From assembly GCF_022321485.1 (NCBI RefSeq), contig NZ_JAKOGG010000015.1:1-64000 (forward strand): 64,000 nucleotides of DNA, read 5' to 3'. The notes below the pieces were generated by a model. That model saw only the letters and a list, made by a program, of their open reading frames with translations. It searched no databases and was not told the origin of the DNA. Numbering within the stretch: the first letter of the stretch is position 1; each line of letters begins with the position of its first letter. Shown piece after piece: positions 1 to 11,064 of this stretch. Source of the stretch: Shewanella electrica. GTDB taxonomy: Bacteria; Pseudomonadota; Gammaproteobacteria; Enterobacterales; Shewanellaceae. The position numbers were made by a program, and so were the translations under genes.

Positions 1-21
1 ATCGAAAGTAGGATTGGTCAT
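1..21 (-). CDS. Possible start of a minus-strand gene cut by the window edge
   Basis: Seven codons reading MTNPTFD are visible, from an ATG whose first base is at 21 down to the window edge. A purine-rich stretch (AAAGAG) lies a few bases upstream and could serve as ribosome binding site. Nothing of the protein can be recognised. In Shewanella, genes for 8-amino-Kdo synthesis (kdnA, kdnB) lie near kdsB, so one of those is possible, but seven residues cannot test it. Confidence 0.35.
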
Positions 22-60
22 GTGTCATCTCTTTTTCGTTTAGTTTAATGAAATGACACA
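21..60. promoter_or_regulatory. Inverted repeat overlapping the start of the edge gene
   Basis: TGTGTCAT at 21-28 and ATGACACA at 53-60 form a perfect 8-bp inverted repeat with a 24-base AT-rich loop. It overlaps the putative start codon of the minus-strand edge gene, so it could be an operator or an mRNA hairpin. No known consensus was recognised. Confidence 0.3.
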
Positions 61-69
61 GAATTTTGA

Positions 70-171
70 ACACTACCCGACCAAGCGGATCAAGCGCTTT
101 ACTACGCCAAAGCGCATGGACGAAATAAGGTGGCAACTTTCAATGAGGTTATCTGTGAGCTGAACAAGTGA
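70..171 (+). pseudogene. Relic of a GGDEF (diguanylate cyclase) C-terminus
   Basis: An open stretch of 33 codons ending in TGA at 169-171 contains ADQALYYAKAHGRNKV, the hallmark last segment of GGDEF domains (consensus A-D-x-A-L-Y-x-A-K-x-x-G-R-N-x-V). A stop codon at 67-69 closes the frame just upstream, and the GGDEF motif and the rest of the domain are absent. The space to the left is taken by the start of a minus-strand gene. It is therefore a decayed 3' end of a diguanylate cyclase gene, left after a deletion or rearrangement. No function is expected. Confidence 0.75.
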
Positions 172-223
172 CGAGCTATAGCTGCAAACTATGCGTGGTT
201 TGGTTATGCATTTTTTTTCAGCT

Positions 224-257
224 ACAAAAAATACAAGCCACAGATATTGTGGCTTGT
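224..257 (-). terminator. Rho-independent terminator of kdsB-DUF2897
   Basis: A 9-bp stem (CAAGCCACA / TGTGGCTTG, 234-242 with 249-257) with a 5-base loop is followed on the minus strand by a T-rich tract (225-231). It lies just after the DUF2897 stop codon. Confidence 0.8.
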
Positions 258-265
258 TTGCTCAG

Positions 266-460
266 CTAACGTTTTGGCGGTTCGCCGTAATCATCGTCGT
301 CATCGTCAGGCGAGCTATTATCCGTAGGTTTTTGGCCGTGTTTATTCTTATCGCCAAATTGTGGCATCTTGAATTTCGCACTGTATTTCAGCACCGCAAG
401 GTTGCTAAAAATTACACCAATAATCAGTAGGATAATTAAGATTGCTTCGATATCCGACAT
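266..460 (-). CDS. DUF2897 family small membrane protein
   Basis: This 64-residue protein has one N-terminal membrane segment (about residues 5-26, IEAILIILLIIGVIF) followed by a basic stretch and a very acidic tail with six consecutive Asp, then EPPKR. Size and layout fit the DUF2897 family found in Shewanella and relatives, whose function is unknown. It follows kdsB by 9 bases with an AAGG ribosome binding site, so the two are probably co-transcribed and share the terminator downstream. The tail would face the cytoplasm or periplasm depending on topology, which cannot be settled here. Confidence 0.75.
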   Translation of the reverse strand: MSDIEAILIILLIIGVIFSNLAVLKYSAKFKMPQFGDKNKHGQKPTDNSSPDDDDDDYGEPPKR

Positions 461-469
461 AACATCGCC

Positions 470-1207
470 TTAATCTTCAATCATTAAACGTTCGCAACGG
501 GCAATATCTTCTGGCGTATCCACTTCGGTGGAGTTGTATTTACTAAACGCCAGTTTAATCCGGTGCCCATGTTCCAATGCGCGCAGTTGCTCAAGTTTTT
601 CCAGTTGCTCTAGGCGGCCCATGGGCAGCGCAGCAAAGGTCTTGAGAAATTTACACGTGTAGGCATAAACCCCTAAATGTTTGTAGATGGGGTAGTCTTG
701 CACGTCGCGACCGAATGGAATGCATGAGCGCGAGAAGTACAACGCAAACATGTCATTATCAAACACCACTTTTACTTGATTTGGATCTTGCGGGTCGTCG
801 TTTTCACCAAATTGGTAAGCTAAGGTTGCCATGTCAAATTGACCCGGTGCGGCTTTGAACAGCTCGGCCAACTGCTCTAGCGAGTCAGGGTCGGCAATCG
901 GTTGGTCGCCTTGTAAGTTGATGACTAAATCATTGTCGGCTAAGCCTAAATGGCTAACCGTTTGGTTGATTCGGTCAGTGCCTGTGGCAAGGTCGGCATC
1001 GGTCATGACGACTTTGCCGTTAAACCCACGCACGGTTGCTGCAATGCGTTCATCATCGGTGGCGACATAGATTTCATCAATGCCTTGGGCGAGTAGCGCG
1101 CGTTCGTAAACGCGTTGGATCATCGGCTTGCCTTTAATCATGGCGAGTGGCTTGCCCGGAAAACGAGAAGAGCCATAGCGTGCCGGAATGATCAAAATAA
1201 CTTTCAT
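470..1207 (-). CDS. kdsB: 3-deoxy-manno-octulosonate cytidylyltransferase (CMP-Kdo synthetase)
   Basis: KdsB activates Kdo with CTP to give CMP-Kdo for attachment to lipid A in the cytoplasm. The 245-residue product has the family length. It opens with the nucleotide-binding motif [15 protein letters not shown] (residues 7-21), then the conserved NLQGDQP (about 96-102) and a C-terminal [10 protein letters not shown]. Shewanella oneidensis KdsB is known to prefer 8-amino-3,8-dideoxy-Kdo made by KdnA and KdnB; if this genome is a Shewanella the same substrate is likely, but the kdn genes are not in the window. DUF2897 lies 9 bases downstream. Confidence 0.95.
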   Translation of the reverse strand: MKVILIIPARYGSSRFPGKPLAMIKGKPMIQRVYERALLAQGIDEIYVATDDERIAATVRGFNGKVVMTDADLATGTDRINQTVSHLGLADNDLVINLQGDQPIADPDSLEQLAELFKAAPGQFDMATLAYQFGENDDPQDPNQVKVVFDNDMFALYFSRSCIPFGRDVQDYPIYKHLGVYAYTCKFLKTFAALPMGRLEQLEKLEQLRALEHGHRIKLAFSKYNSTEVDTPEDIARCERLMIED

Positions 1208-1337
1208 GTCACTATTCCTAAAAACAGTCGAGAATACTGGCGTTATTCTAACAGGGTGGGTAATTAATGGCTTGCGCTGAATAAAAATATTCGTTGCTTT
1301 TCAGGCGTGAGGCGCACAGTTAAGCAACGAACCATGG

Positions 1338-1961
1338 TTATTTATGGGCTTGCCGCTGGCGCCAGCTGTCGCCGTCAACCGCAACATCGAGATCGGTCAG
1401 TAAGCCATTTTCGATGCTATATAGCCAGCCGTGTACTGCTAGTTCTTGGCCGCGCGCCCACGCATCTTGCACTATAGTGGTGCTGACCACGTTGGATACT
1501 TGCTCAATCACATTGAGTTCACACATGCGGTCAAAGCGGCTGCGCTCATCTAATTGGTCGAGTTCGGCACTATGAATGCGGTAGATGTCGCGCAGGTGAC
1601 CTAACCAGTTATCAATCAGCCCGTTACGTTCAGTTGACAATGAGGCGCGCACACCACCACAGCCGTAGTGACCAACCACCATGATGTGTTTTACTTTTAG
1701 TAAGTCGACGGCATATTGCAGTACGGACAAACAGTTGAGATCGGTGTGGATCACTAAGTTGGCAATGTTACGGTGAACAAATACTTCGCCGGGCATTAAG
1801 TCAATAATTTGATTGGAGGGTACGCGACTATCTGAACAACCAATCCACAGATATTCGGGGTTTTGCTGTTTGGCAAGTTCTTCGAAAAACGCTGGGTTTT
1901 CACTGCTGATCCGCTCAGCCCAGCGACGATTATTGTCAAACAGAGGTTTTAGTAGTCTCAT
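1338..1961 (-). CDS. can: Beta-class carbonic anhydrase
   Basis: This enzyme interconverts CO2 and bicarbonate in the cytoplasm. With the start at 1961 the protein has 207 residues, and its zinc-site residues fall at C42 and D44 (WIGCSDSRVP), the same numbers as in E. coli Can; the second half of the site is HYGCGG. A longer frame opens 24 bases upstream, but the E. coli numbering and a TAGG/AAGG sequence ahead of the inner ATG favour 1961. It is a single gene between kdsB and the M15 peptidase gene, with no evident operon partner. Confidence 0.93.
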   Translation of the reverse strand: MRLLKPLFDNNRRWAERISSENPAFFEELAKQQNPEYLWIGCSDSRVPSNQIIDLMPGEVFVHRNIANLVIHTDLNCLSVLQYAVDLLKVKHIMVVGHYGCGGVRASLSTERNGLIDNWLGHLRDIYRIHSAELDQLDERSRFDRMCELNVIEQVSNVVSTTIVQDAWARGQELAVHGWLYSIENGLLTDLDVAVDGDSWRQRQAHK

Positions 1962-2081
1962 TTCCTTGCCTATGCAACTGGGCAAACTGCCTGTAATTCG
2001 ATTGATAATACCAAAGGCTTTTTGGCGTCTGGTCTATCCTTTGCGTAAAACAATAGCTTTTCATCGCATTTGTGATGCAGC

Positions 2082-4266
<2,185 letters not shown>

Positions 4267-4341
4267 GATGATTCTAGCTGTTTGGGTACATTGGCGGCAG
4301 TATAGCAAATGTGATGCAGCGCACCAATGGCGTTGAGGCCG

Positions 4342-4851
4342 TTAGACTTCTACAACAAAAATGACGTCTTTACCGGCCTCGACTTGTCCTTGATGCTTGT
4401 TGAGGCTGCGCACATCTTCCATATTGGCAAGCACTACGGGGGTCAATAAACTGCTGACTTGCTCTTGCAAGTACGCTAAGTCGAATTCAAGAATATGATC
4501 GCCCGCTTTAACTTGTTGCCCTTCTTGCGCTAGGCGTTTAAAGCCTTTGCCTCGTAGTTCGATAGTACCCACGCCAAAGTGCACAAATAACTCGAGCCCG
4601 TGTGGTGACTCTATGCTAAAGGCGTGATTAGTTTCGAAAATTTTCCCGATGGTGCCATCAATCGGCGCCACCATATAGCAGCCTTTGGGATTGATAGCGA
4701 TACCGTCGCCAACAATCTTTTCGGCAAACACCACATCTGGAACTTTCTCTATTGCTACAATCTCACCAGAGATAGGGGCATAGACTTTAATGCCACCTTC
4801 GATATTGGGTTGACCTGATACCAGGCGCCGAATTCGGCTCATGAGTCCCAT
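4342..4851 (-). CDS. crr: PTS glucose-specific EIIA component
   Basis: EIIA-Glc accepts phosphate from HPr and passes it to the sugar permease; it also regulates adenylate cyclase and non-PTS permeases. The 169-residue length equals that of E. coli Crr. The two active-site histidines are seen at H76 (TNHAFSIES) and the phosphorylated H91 (LFVHFGVGT), numbered with the first Met. It is the last gene of ptsH-ptsI-crr, 75 bases after ptsI. No sugar-specific membrane EII gene is nearby, so the partner is encoded elsewhere or the unit is mainly regulatory. Confidence 0.96.
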   Translation of the reverse strand: MGLMSRIRRLVSGQPNIEGGIKVYAPISGEIVAIEKVPDVVFAEKIVGDGIAINPKGCYMVAPIDGTIGKIFETNHAFSIESPHGLELFVHFGVGTIELRGKGFKRLAQEGQQVKAGDHILEFDLAYLQEQVSSLLTPVVLANMEDVRSLNKHQGQVEAGKDVIFVVEV

Positions 4852-4926
4852 TGAAATATTGTCCTTGTTAGTATTGGTGAGTGACGCTCGATATGGAGCT
4901 TATTAGCGCTTGGTTAGCATACTGAA

Positions 4927-6639
4927 TTAATTTGTTGCCTGACAACTCATTAGCAACGATTCCAAGTCAGATAATCGCTTACAGGCTAGCGCTTGGCGAG
5001 CTAGATCACAAAATTTTGTGTATGCCCCTTCACAGAGTAAGGCCTTTACTTCGGGCATTGATGCGGGGTTAACGCTCAGCTCGTCTAATCCCATGCCAAC
5101 TAATATTGGCGCGATGCGTGGATCGCTAGCCATTTCACCGCACAGCGAACAACTCACTCCGGCTTTCTTGGCGGCGGTCACTGTCATCTCAATCATCTTG
5201 AGTACCGCCGGGCTAAAGGCGGGATAATCCGCGGTGAGTTCTTGATTGGTGCGATCCGCTGCGAGGGTGTACTGGGCTAAATCGTTACTGCCAATGCTGA
5301 CGAAGTCGAGTTGACTCAACATGCTGTCAAGATTGAGCACCGCGGCTGGCGTTTCTACCACTATGCCATATTGCAGCTCACCAAAAGATTTGCCTTCTTC
5401 TGCTAGTTGCTGCTGGCACAAGGCCACTTCTTGTCGTAGCTCGTCGAGTTCTTCTACCTGAGTTAACATCGGAAACATCAACCGTACCGGCCCAAATGCG
5501 GCAACCCGTAATACGGCGCGTAGTTGTGAGCGCAGCATGTTGCGATGCAGCAGGCTATAGCGTACGCCGCGCACACCCAGCGCTGGGTTATCTTCCGCCA
5601 TTTTATTAGGAAGACAGGCAAATTCTTTGTCGGCGCCGATATCCAAGGTGCGAATGGTCATCGTTTTGCCACCGAGCAGATGCAAGGCCTCGTAGTATTG
5701 GGTGAACTGGGCCTTTTCGTCGGGGATGCGTTTAGCATCCATTAACAGGAACTCCGTACGGAATAAGCCGATCCCATCACTACCAATATCGGTGAGTCGC
5801 GCAATATCGTTGACGGTGGCAATGTTGGCAAGCAGCTGAATACGGTGGTTATCCTGAGTTTGGCAAGGCCGATCACGATATTTGGATAACTCTTTTTTAC
5901 GCTTTTCAATATTCTGTTGCTTGGCAAGCAGTTCGGCGTTGGTTTGCTCATCAGGGCTGATATGTAGTAAGCCGGTATAGGCGTCTAGCACCATCGGCAA
6001 GCCATCTTTTAACTCATCAAAGTTAAAGCCGCAGGAGAGCAGCGCCGGAATACCGGCCGCGCGCGCTAAAATTGCTGTGTGACTGGTGAGACCACCGGTC
6101 TTTAATACGATCCCTTTGATGCGATCTAACGGTAATTGGGCAAACTCCGCAGGCGTCAGATCTTCTGCCAGTAATATGGAATCAGGCGGAATATTACTGA
6201 GCAGTTGATCTCCCACACCATTGATAATGCCAATGACTCGCTTGCCTAAGCTCGTCACATCATAGGCACGTTGTGCTAGCAGGGGATCATCTAATGCGGC
6301 GAGCTGGCTGGCTTGGTGCAAAAATACACGTTCTATTGCAGCAGTGGCCGCTAATTGTAATTCGCGAATGGAGTTATGGATTTGCTGACGCAATTCGTCA
6401 TCTTGCAACAGTAGAAGATCGGCTTCTACCAGTGCGTAGGTGTCTTCGCTGAGATGTTGTTGCAGGCTCTGAGATAACTGCTCACAGAGGCGGTCGATAG
6501 CGACGGCGGCTTTACGTTGTTCATGCGGAACGCGATATAGCGGCAGTAGGCGATAATCGAGACTGTTATCAAAGGGTTCAAACAGTACTGAGGTGCCTCT
6601 GGCGATGCCAGCAGATACAGCAATCCCTTTATGCTCCAT
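4927..6639 (-). CDS. ptsI: PTS enzyme I (phosphoenolpyruvate-protein phosphotransferase)
   Basis: Enzyme I takes phosphate from phosphoenolpyruvate and hands it to HPr in the cytoplasm. The protein has 570 residues (E. coli 575). The phosphorylated histidine is H187 in GGLTSHTAILARA; the PEP-binding barrel shows GIGLFRTEFL, LRTLDIGADK and the catalytic SLCGEMAS near the C-terminus. It follows ptsH by 9 bases and precedes crr, forming the usual PTS operon. No truncation is seen. Confidence 0.97.
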   Translation of the reverse strand: MEHKGIAVSAGIARGTSVLFEPFDNSLDYRLLPLYRVPHEQRKAAVAIDRLCEQLSQSLQQHLSEDTYALVEADLLLLQDDELRQQIHNSIRELQLAATAAIERVFLHQASQLAALDDPLLAQRAYDVTSLGKRVIGIINGVGDQLLSNIPPDSILLAEDLTPAEFAQLPLDRIKGIVLKTGGLTSHTAILARAAGIPALLSCGFNFDELKDGLPMVLDAYTGLLHISPDEQTNAELLAKQQNIEKRKKELSKYRDRPCQTQDNHRIQLLANIATVNDIARLTDIGSDGIGLFRTEFLLMDAKRIPDEKAQFTQYYEALHLLGGKTMTIRTLDIGADKEFACLPNKMAEDNPALGVRGVRYSLLHRNMLRSQLRAVLRVAAFGPVRLMFPMLTQVEELDELRQEVALCQQQLAEEGKSFGELQYGIVVETPAAVLNLDSMLSQLDFVSIGSNDLAQYTLAADRTNQELTADYPAFSPAVLKMIEMTVTAAKKAGVSCSLCGEMASDPRIAPILVGMGLDELSVNPASMPEVKALLCEGAYTKFCDLARQALACKRLSDLESLLMSCQATN

Positions 6640-6648
6640 CGTGATTCC

Positions 6649-6906
6649 TTAGCTTAATGTCAATAACAGCTCTGCAACTCGGTCTACTGCGGTTTCTGCA
6701 TTGTCTCCTTGGGCAAAAACCTTTACCGTTACGCCTTTATAAAGTCCCAGCGTTTGCAGTTTAAATAAACTTTTGGCACTTGCTTGCTTGCCTTGGCATT
6801 CGACGATGACATCACAGTCAAATAATTTTGCTTCTTTCACCAGTAGTGCGGCAGGGCGGGTGTGGATGCCGTGTTGTGCCACAATGGTGACGGTTCTTTC
6901 GTACAT
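6649..6906 (-). CDS. ptsH: Phosphocarrier protein HPr
   Basis: HPr carries phosphate from enzyme I to EIIA proteins. The start at 6906 gives 85 residues, the E. coli length, and puts the phosphorylated histidine at H15 (QHGIHTRPA) and the conserved serine at S46 (SAKSLFKL), both at the standard positions. A GGAG lies about 12 bases ahead of this ATG. The longer frame from 6927 would shift the numbering by seven and is less likely. It is the first gene of ptsHI-crr. Confidence 0.95.
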   Translation of the reverse strand: MYERTVTIVAQHGIHTRPAALLVKEAKLFDCDVIVECQGKQASAKSLFKLQTLGLYKGVTVKVFAQGDNAETAVDRVAELLLTLS

Positions 6907-7021
6907 GATGCGGTTTATCTCCGGCAATTTATAACAGCTAGCGCCGCCGATAGGTCGCTAGCATGCATCAGATACCACCGAGATTCAATATGACGGTGAC
7001 GACGGCGGTTAATGGGCTGAT

Positions 7022-7046
7022 AAAAAAGCGGACCGCAGTCCGCTTT
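7022..7046 (-). terminator. Rho-independent terminator of the chemoreceptor gene
   Basis: A 9-bp stem, AAAGCGGAC / GTCCGCTTT with a CGCA loop (7025-7033, 7038-7046), is followed on the minus strand by a run of T. It lies directly after the chemoreceptor stop codon and ahead of ptsH. Confidence 0.85.
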
Positions 7047-7056
7047 AGCTTGGCTG

Positions 7057-8691
7057 TTAGGTTCTAAATTGCGCCAGAGAACTCGACATCTGTTTGCTGA
7101 TGCTGCTTAAGTCCTTCGCCGCGCGGGTGGTGGTTTCATTGGCGGCGACGGAAACTTCAGTCAATTCAGAGATATTGCTGATATTGCGGTTAATTTCCTC
7201 TGTCACTGACGTTTGCTCCTCCGTTGCGCTGGCAAGTTGATGGTTCATGTCGTTGATATTGGCTATCAACTTAAGAATTTCCGCCATCGCTTCATCGGCT
7301 TTTGAGGCCTGCACTTGTAACTCTTGCGATTCTTGGCGCGTCACGTCGTTACTGCGCATCACACCGTCAACACCAGTCTGGATTTCACTGACAATTTGTT
7401 GAATTTCATTGGTTGAATGTTGGGTGCGAGTGGCAAGGGCGCGCACCTCATCGGCCACCACCGCAAAGCCGCGGCCATGTTCACCGGCTCGCGCAGCTTC
7501 AATGGCGGCGTTGAGCGCCAGTAGATTGGTTTGCTCAGCAATGGTTTGGATCACATCCAAAATGCCGCCAATCTGTGCGGATGAATGGCCCAATGCTTCG
7601 GTCTGTTTGGCTGACGATACCAGCTCGCTTGCTAGCGTGCTACAGCGCTGCAACGTTTGCTCCACCGTGTGTTTTCCGGCTAACGCTTGATCCTTCACAC
7701 TGGTGGCCATATCGGCTGCGTTCTGCGTATTGCTCGCCATTTCCCGCGTGGTGGCCAGCATTTGATTAATTGCGGTAGCGACACTGGCGGTCTCTTGGTG
7801 GACGTGCTCGGCACTTTGATTGGATTCGCTGACGGCGTTACCGAGTTGCTGAGCGTCTTGGCTGAGTGAATCGCCGAGGGGTTTCATTTGTACCACCGCG
7901 TCAGCAATTTTGGCGACAAATTGGTTAAACGCCAGTGATAACGCTGATACTTCATCCTTACCATCGGTTTGTAAGCGGGTGCGCAAGTCACCATCACCAT
8001 TGGCGATATTGTGCATGGCATCGATTGCCGCTCGCAGTGGGCGATTAATCGATTGGTTCAGCAACAAGAAGAAGATAAATATTGGCGCGGCAATACAGGT
8101 CATGATGATCAAGTAGTGCCAAACTACGGCTGACATAGTGGCCTTGATGTCACTGGCAAATGCCCCGGTCATGACGACCCAATTCATGGTGTTATCTTTG
8201 AGCGCGCTGGCTTGAATGCTTTCCTGTTGATTGGTGCCACCACGGTGCCAAGTAAAACTTGCATTGGCTTCACCGCTGCGAAGCGTCTGTTGAAATAGTG
8301 ACTGAAATGGCGTGTCACCGCCGGTAGTACGCAGGCTGCTCACGTTCTTGCCCACGCTCGCGGGATCATTACTGTTGCTGATAATCGTGCCGTCGTTATC
8401 TACCACGAGAAAGTAACCAGCATTGCCATATTGCAGCCCAGAAATGCCAGCGACTAACATCTGTTGTTGTTCGGCGGCAGTTAGTCCCAGCGGTTGTAAC
8501 AGCTTTTTCTGCGTGGCGTTAGATGACAACACCGTCTGCAACAGAATGCGGTTTTGTACCTGCTTTTGGTCTACTAAATTATTGTATTGCTCTTTGATTG
8601 ACAGCCCCGCGAAACAAAAGGTGCCGACCGCCGCCAGCACTAACATCAAAATTAAGCGTTGCAGAATAGTTAACTGTCGCAGCAATGTCAT
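7057..8691 (-). CDS. Methyl-accepting chemotaxis protein with periplasmic Cache domain
   Basis: This 544-residue chemoreceptor senses a periplasmic ligand and controls CheA. Two membrane segments (about residues 10-30 and 192-212) bracket a roughly 160-residue sensor with a single-Cache signature ([19 protein letters not shown], about 89-107). A HAMP domain follows, then a signalling domain with the hallmark hairpin [18 protein letters not shown] and [13 protein letters not shown]. It lacks a C-terminal NWETF-type CheR pentapeptide, ending SSLAQFRT. A strong AAGGA ribosome binding site precedes the ATG. Single-Cache receptors often sense small carboxylates, but the ligand cannot be read from sequence. 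Confidence 0.93.
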   Translation of the reverse strand: MTLLRQLTILQRLILMLVLAAVGTFCFAGLSIKEQYNNLVDQKQVQNRILLQTVLSSNATQKKLLQPLGLTAAEQQQMLVAGISGLQYGNAGYFLVVDNDGTIISNSNDPASVGKNVSSLRTTGGDTPFQSLFQQTLRSGEANASFTWHRGGTNQQESIQASALKDNTMNWVVMTGAFASDIKATMSAVVWHYLIIMTCIAAPIFIFFLLLNQSINRPLRAAIDAMHNIANGDGDLRTRLQTDGKDEVSALSLAFNQFVAKIADAVVQMKPLGDSLSQDAQQLGNAVSESNQSAEHVHQETASVATAINQMLATTREMASNTQNAADMATSVKDQALAGKHTVEQTLQRCSTLASELVSSAKQTEALGHSSAQIGGILDVIQTIAEQTNLLALNAAIEAARAGEHGRGFAVVADEVRALATRTQHSTNEIQQIVSEIQTGVDGVMRSNDVTRQESQELQVQASKADEAMAEILKLIANINDMNHQLASATEEQTSVTEEINRNISNISELTEVSVAANETTTRAAKDLSSISKQMSSSLAQFRT

Positions 8692-8939
8692 AGGTCTTCC
8701 TTTTTGTTGAGACTTGCAGATGAACTACTTAGCGAGCCGTAGTATTTCATGGTTAACGAAAATATACCTGAAGTGCTAGTTATTTTTGGGAAGCGCTTCA
8801 CCTAAATTGATGGTTTTTCTAGCAATCGGCCATTTGTTTGATCATTAAGCGTTGTCAAATTTTTGTTTGTAGTTGCATGATGTGGTGATAAATATTGCAA
8901 CTTTCCCGTTGCCGAACAATTATTAGAAGACGGCTTGCT

Positions 8940-9635
8940 ATGAATCAACCAGACTATATGACGTCAAACATTCTCACCTCAGATGATATTTTGCTAAAGC
9001 TGTGTAATTCGGTGACGCGGGTATTATCTAGTACAACTTCTAGCAGCATCGGCCACGCAGGCATGGTGCAACGTATCAAACAGACTCATCTACGGCCTGA
9101 TCTCGGCTGCTTTTCGATTTTTGATGGCGGCTTTTCTGGGCTGGTGGTGATTAACTTCTCTGCCGCGGCAGCGATTGAAATCTATCGCCGTTATATGTTG
9201 CAGATGGGCATGCCTGAAGACGAGTTAGCGTTTTCTCACACGTCCGATGAAGTCGGCAACGTGATGGGCGAATTGATGAACCAGATTTTGGGCGATTTTA
9301 TTTCGCGTGTATCAAAAGATCTGCAAACCTCAATTAGCCAAAGTCAGCCAAAAATGTTGACCATCAACAAAGAGCTGCGTCTGTCGATTGATGCTAACTT
9401 GGATGAACCTGTGGTGCGGCGCGTGTCGTTCCGTACCCAAGAGAGCAATATCTTCTATCTAGAATTTGCCATGGATAACACCCAATTTGTCAGTTTGGCG
9501 TCGTTTGAAGCGGAAGAAGATGTTGACCCAGACACGCTGATCGCCGCGCATCGCGCTAAACAGCAGCACTCAGCGCCTGCAACAAACCCCGCGCAAGACG
9601 TGGATGACAGCTTGTTTGACGAACTGGGTATCTAA
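8940..9635 (+). CDS. DUF3334 family protein, possibly CheX-like
   Basis: The product, 231 residues from ATG 8940, matches the DUF3334 family of Shewanella and Vibrio in length and overall features; function is unknown. A helix reading NVMGELMNQILGDF resembles the E-x-x-N phosphatase helix of CheX/CheC proteins, with a second E-x-x-N (DEVGN) just before it. A soluble fold with a polar Gln/Ala-rich linker and acidic C-terminus (DDSLFDELGI) is seen. The frame is open 15 codons further upstream, but the inner MNQPDY start is preferred because the extra segment is basic and unlike the rest. It diverges from the chemoreceptor gene, which suggests but does not prove a link to chemotaxis. Confidence 0.72.
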   Translation: MNQPDYMTSNILTSDDILLKLCNSVTRVLSSTTSSSIGHAGMVQRIKQTHLRPDLGCFSIFDGGFSGLVVINFSAAAAIEIYRRYMLQMGMPEDELAFSHTSDEVGNVMGELMNQILGDFISRVSKDLQTSISQSQPKMLTINKELRLSIDANLDEPVVRRVSFRTQESNIFYLEFAMDNTQFVSLASFEAEEDVDPDTLIAAHRAKQQHSAPATNPAQDVDDSLFDELGI

Positions 9636-9668
9636 TTCGTTAAATGGTGGGCTAATCGCCTGATAGAT

Positions 9669-9697
9669 GAAGCGACCCAACATCGGTCGCTTTTTTA
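9669..9697 (+). terminator. Rho-independent terminator after the DUF3334 gene
   Basis: Stem AGCGACC / GGTCGCT (9671-9677, 9685-9691) with a 7-base loop, followed by TTTTTT. Confidence 0.85.
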
Positions 9698-9776
9698 TTG
9701 CCGGTACCGTGAGCGGCTGTTGCTATCGCTCGACTAACTGCCTATGATGCCCGCGTTTTATTGCTAAGGAATCACT

Positions 9777-10985
9777 ATGTCGCGCGCTATCCTCACTGCC
9801 GAACTTACTGAATTGATTGCTGCCGCGTTGGAGCTGGTATTAGTGCAACAAGCGACATTAGATCGCGCCTATTCGAAGGTGTTTTCTGGTCAACGTCTCG
9901 TCGCCAGCGACCAAGCCGCGGTAACCACCCATGTGGGTGCGTTACTACGTAAGCTCAACTTGTATGCGGCATTAGCGCATGTCAATTTGCCCGTTGCCGC
10001 AGGGCAACTCAATCACGTGTTTGCCGCTTATTTGCAAGCAAATCAACTGAAATCACCGTCAATTAAACCGCTGACCAATCAAGACGCTTTTGCGCAACGT
10101 TGGAGTTTGTTGCAAGACAATGGCGCGTTGTTGGATGGTTGTCCAGCTTGGTTAGACAAGCTCGGCCAAGCGCAATTGGCTGATAAATGGCCTGCAGAGC
10201 GCGCGGCGTTAGCGGCAGAACCGACACGTTTTATCCGCGCCAACTGGCTGAAAACCGATCGGGAACGGTTGGCTAAACGCCTAGAAAAAGAGGGCGTGAC
10301 CACCCAAACGGTGCGTGGCGTAGCTAGCGCGTTGCAAGTGACTAATCACAGCGCCTTGTTTCGTACCGACACTTATCAAGCGGGTTGGTTTGAACAACAA
10401 GATGCGGGTTCGCAGTTAGTGGCCGATGCATTGGATGTACAGCCGGGCATGCGAGTGATTGATGCTTGCGCCGGTAACGGCGGCAAGACGCTGGCACTGG
10501 CGGCGCACATGCAAGGCAAAGGGCGACTGTTGGCTATGGACGTTGAACAGTGGAAGCTGGACAACCTGAAAAAACGCGCCAAACGCGCGGGTGCCCATAA
10601 CATCGAGACACGCCTCATCGCCTCCAGTAAAACCATCAAACGTATCGCCATGAGTGCCGATCGCTTGTTATTGGATGTGCCGTGTTCTGGTCTAGGCGTA
10701 CTGAAACGCCATCCCGATACCAAGTGGGGCGATACCGCTGAACGTTTGCCGGTATTGGCCGAGTTGCAGGCACACATTCTGACCAGCTACAGCCGCATGC
10801 TGAAAGTGGGCGGCAAAATGGTGTATGCCACTTGTTCAATTATGCCGTCAGAAAACCGCGAGCAAGTGGATCAGTTTTTGGCAGAAAAACCGCAGTTTAA
10901 GCTGCTAAAAGATGAAACTCTGTGGCCATCGCTGCGGGGATTTGATGGCTTTTATTACGCGTTGTTAGAGCGCATTGCCGAATAA
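9777..10985 (+). CDS. RsmB/NOP-family RNA 5-methylcytosine methyltransferase
   Basis: The C-terminal half (residues about 215-395) is an S-adenosylmethionine-dependent m5C methyltransferase: the SAM motif DACAGNGGKTLAL, then LDVPCSGLG with C303 and YATCSIMPSENR with C353, the two catalytic cysteines of the RsmB/NOP2 family. The N-terminal half is helical and unlike the NusB-like domain of RsmB, so this is probably a paralogue acting on rRNA or tRNA rather than RsmB itself. The exact target is unknown. It stands alone between a terminator and the AraC regulator gene. Confidence 0.87.
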   Translation: MSRAILTAELTELIAAALELVLVQQATLDRAYSKVFSGQRLVASDQAAVTTHVGALLRKLNLYAALAHVNLPVAAGQLNHVFAAYLQANQLKSPSIKPLTNQDAFAQRWSLLQDNGALLDGCPAWLDKLGQAQLADKWPAERAALAAEPTRFIRANWLKTDRERLAKRLEKEGVTTQTVRGVASALQVTNHSALFRTDTYQAGWFEQQDAGSQLVADALDVQPGMRVIDACAGNGGKTLALAAHMQGKGRLLAMDVEQWKLDNLKKRAKRAGAHNIETRLIASSKTIKRIAMSADRLLLDVPCSGLGVLKRHPDTKWGDTAERLPVLAELQAHILTSYSRMLKVGGKMVYATCSIMPSENREQVDQFLAEKPQFKLLKDETLWPSLRGFDGFYYALLERIAE

Positions 10986-11064
10986 CCGCACTGCAATTTT
11001 TTACAAGCCAACACGCATATAATCTGCGTATACTGCGGATATCATTGATTTTTAGGTGGTGTGC

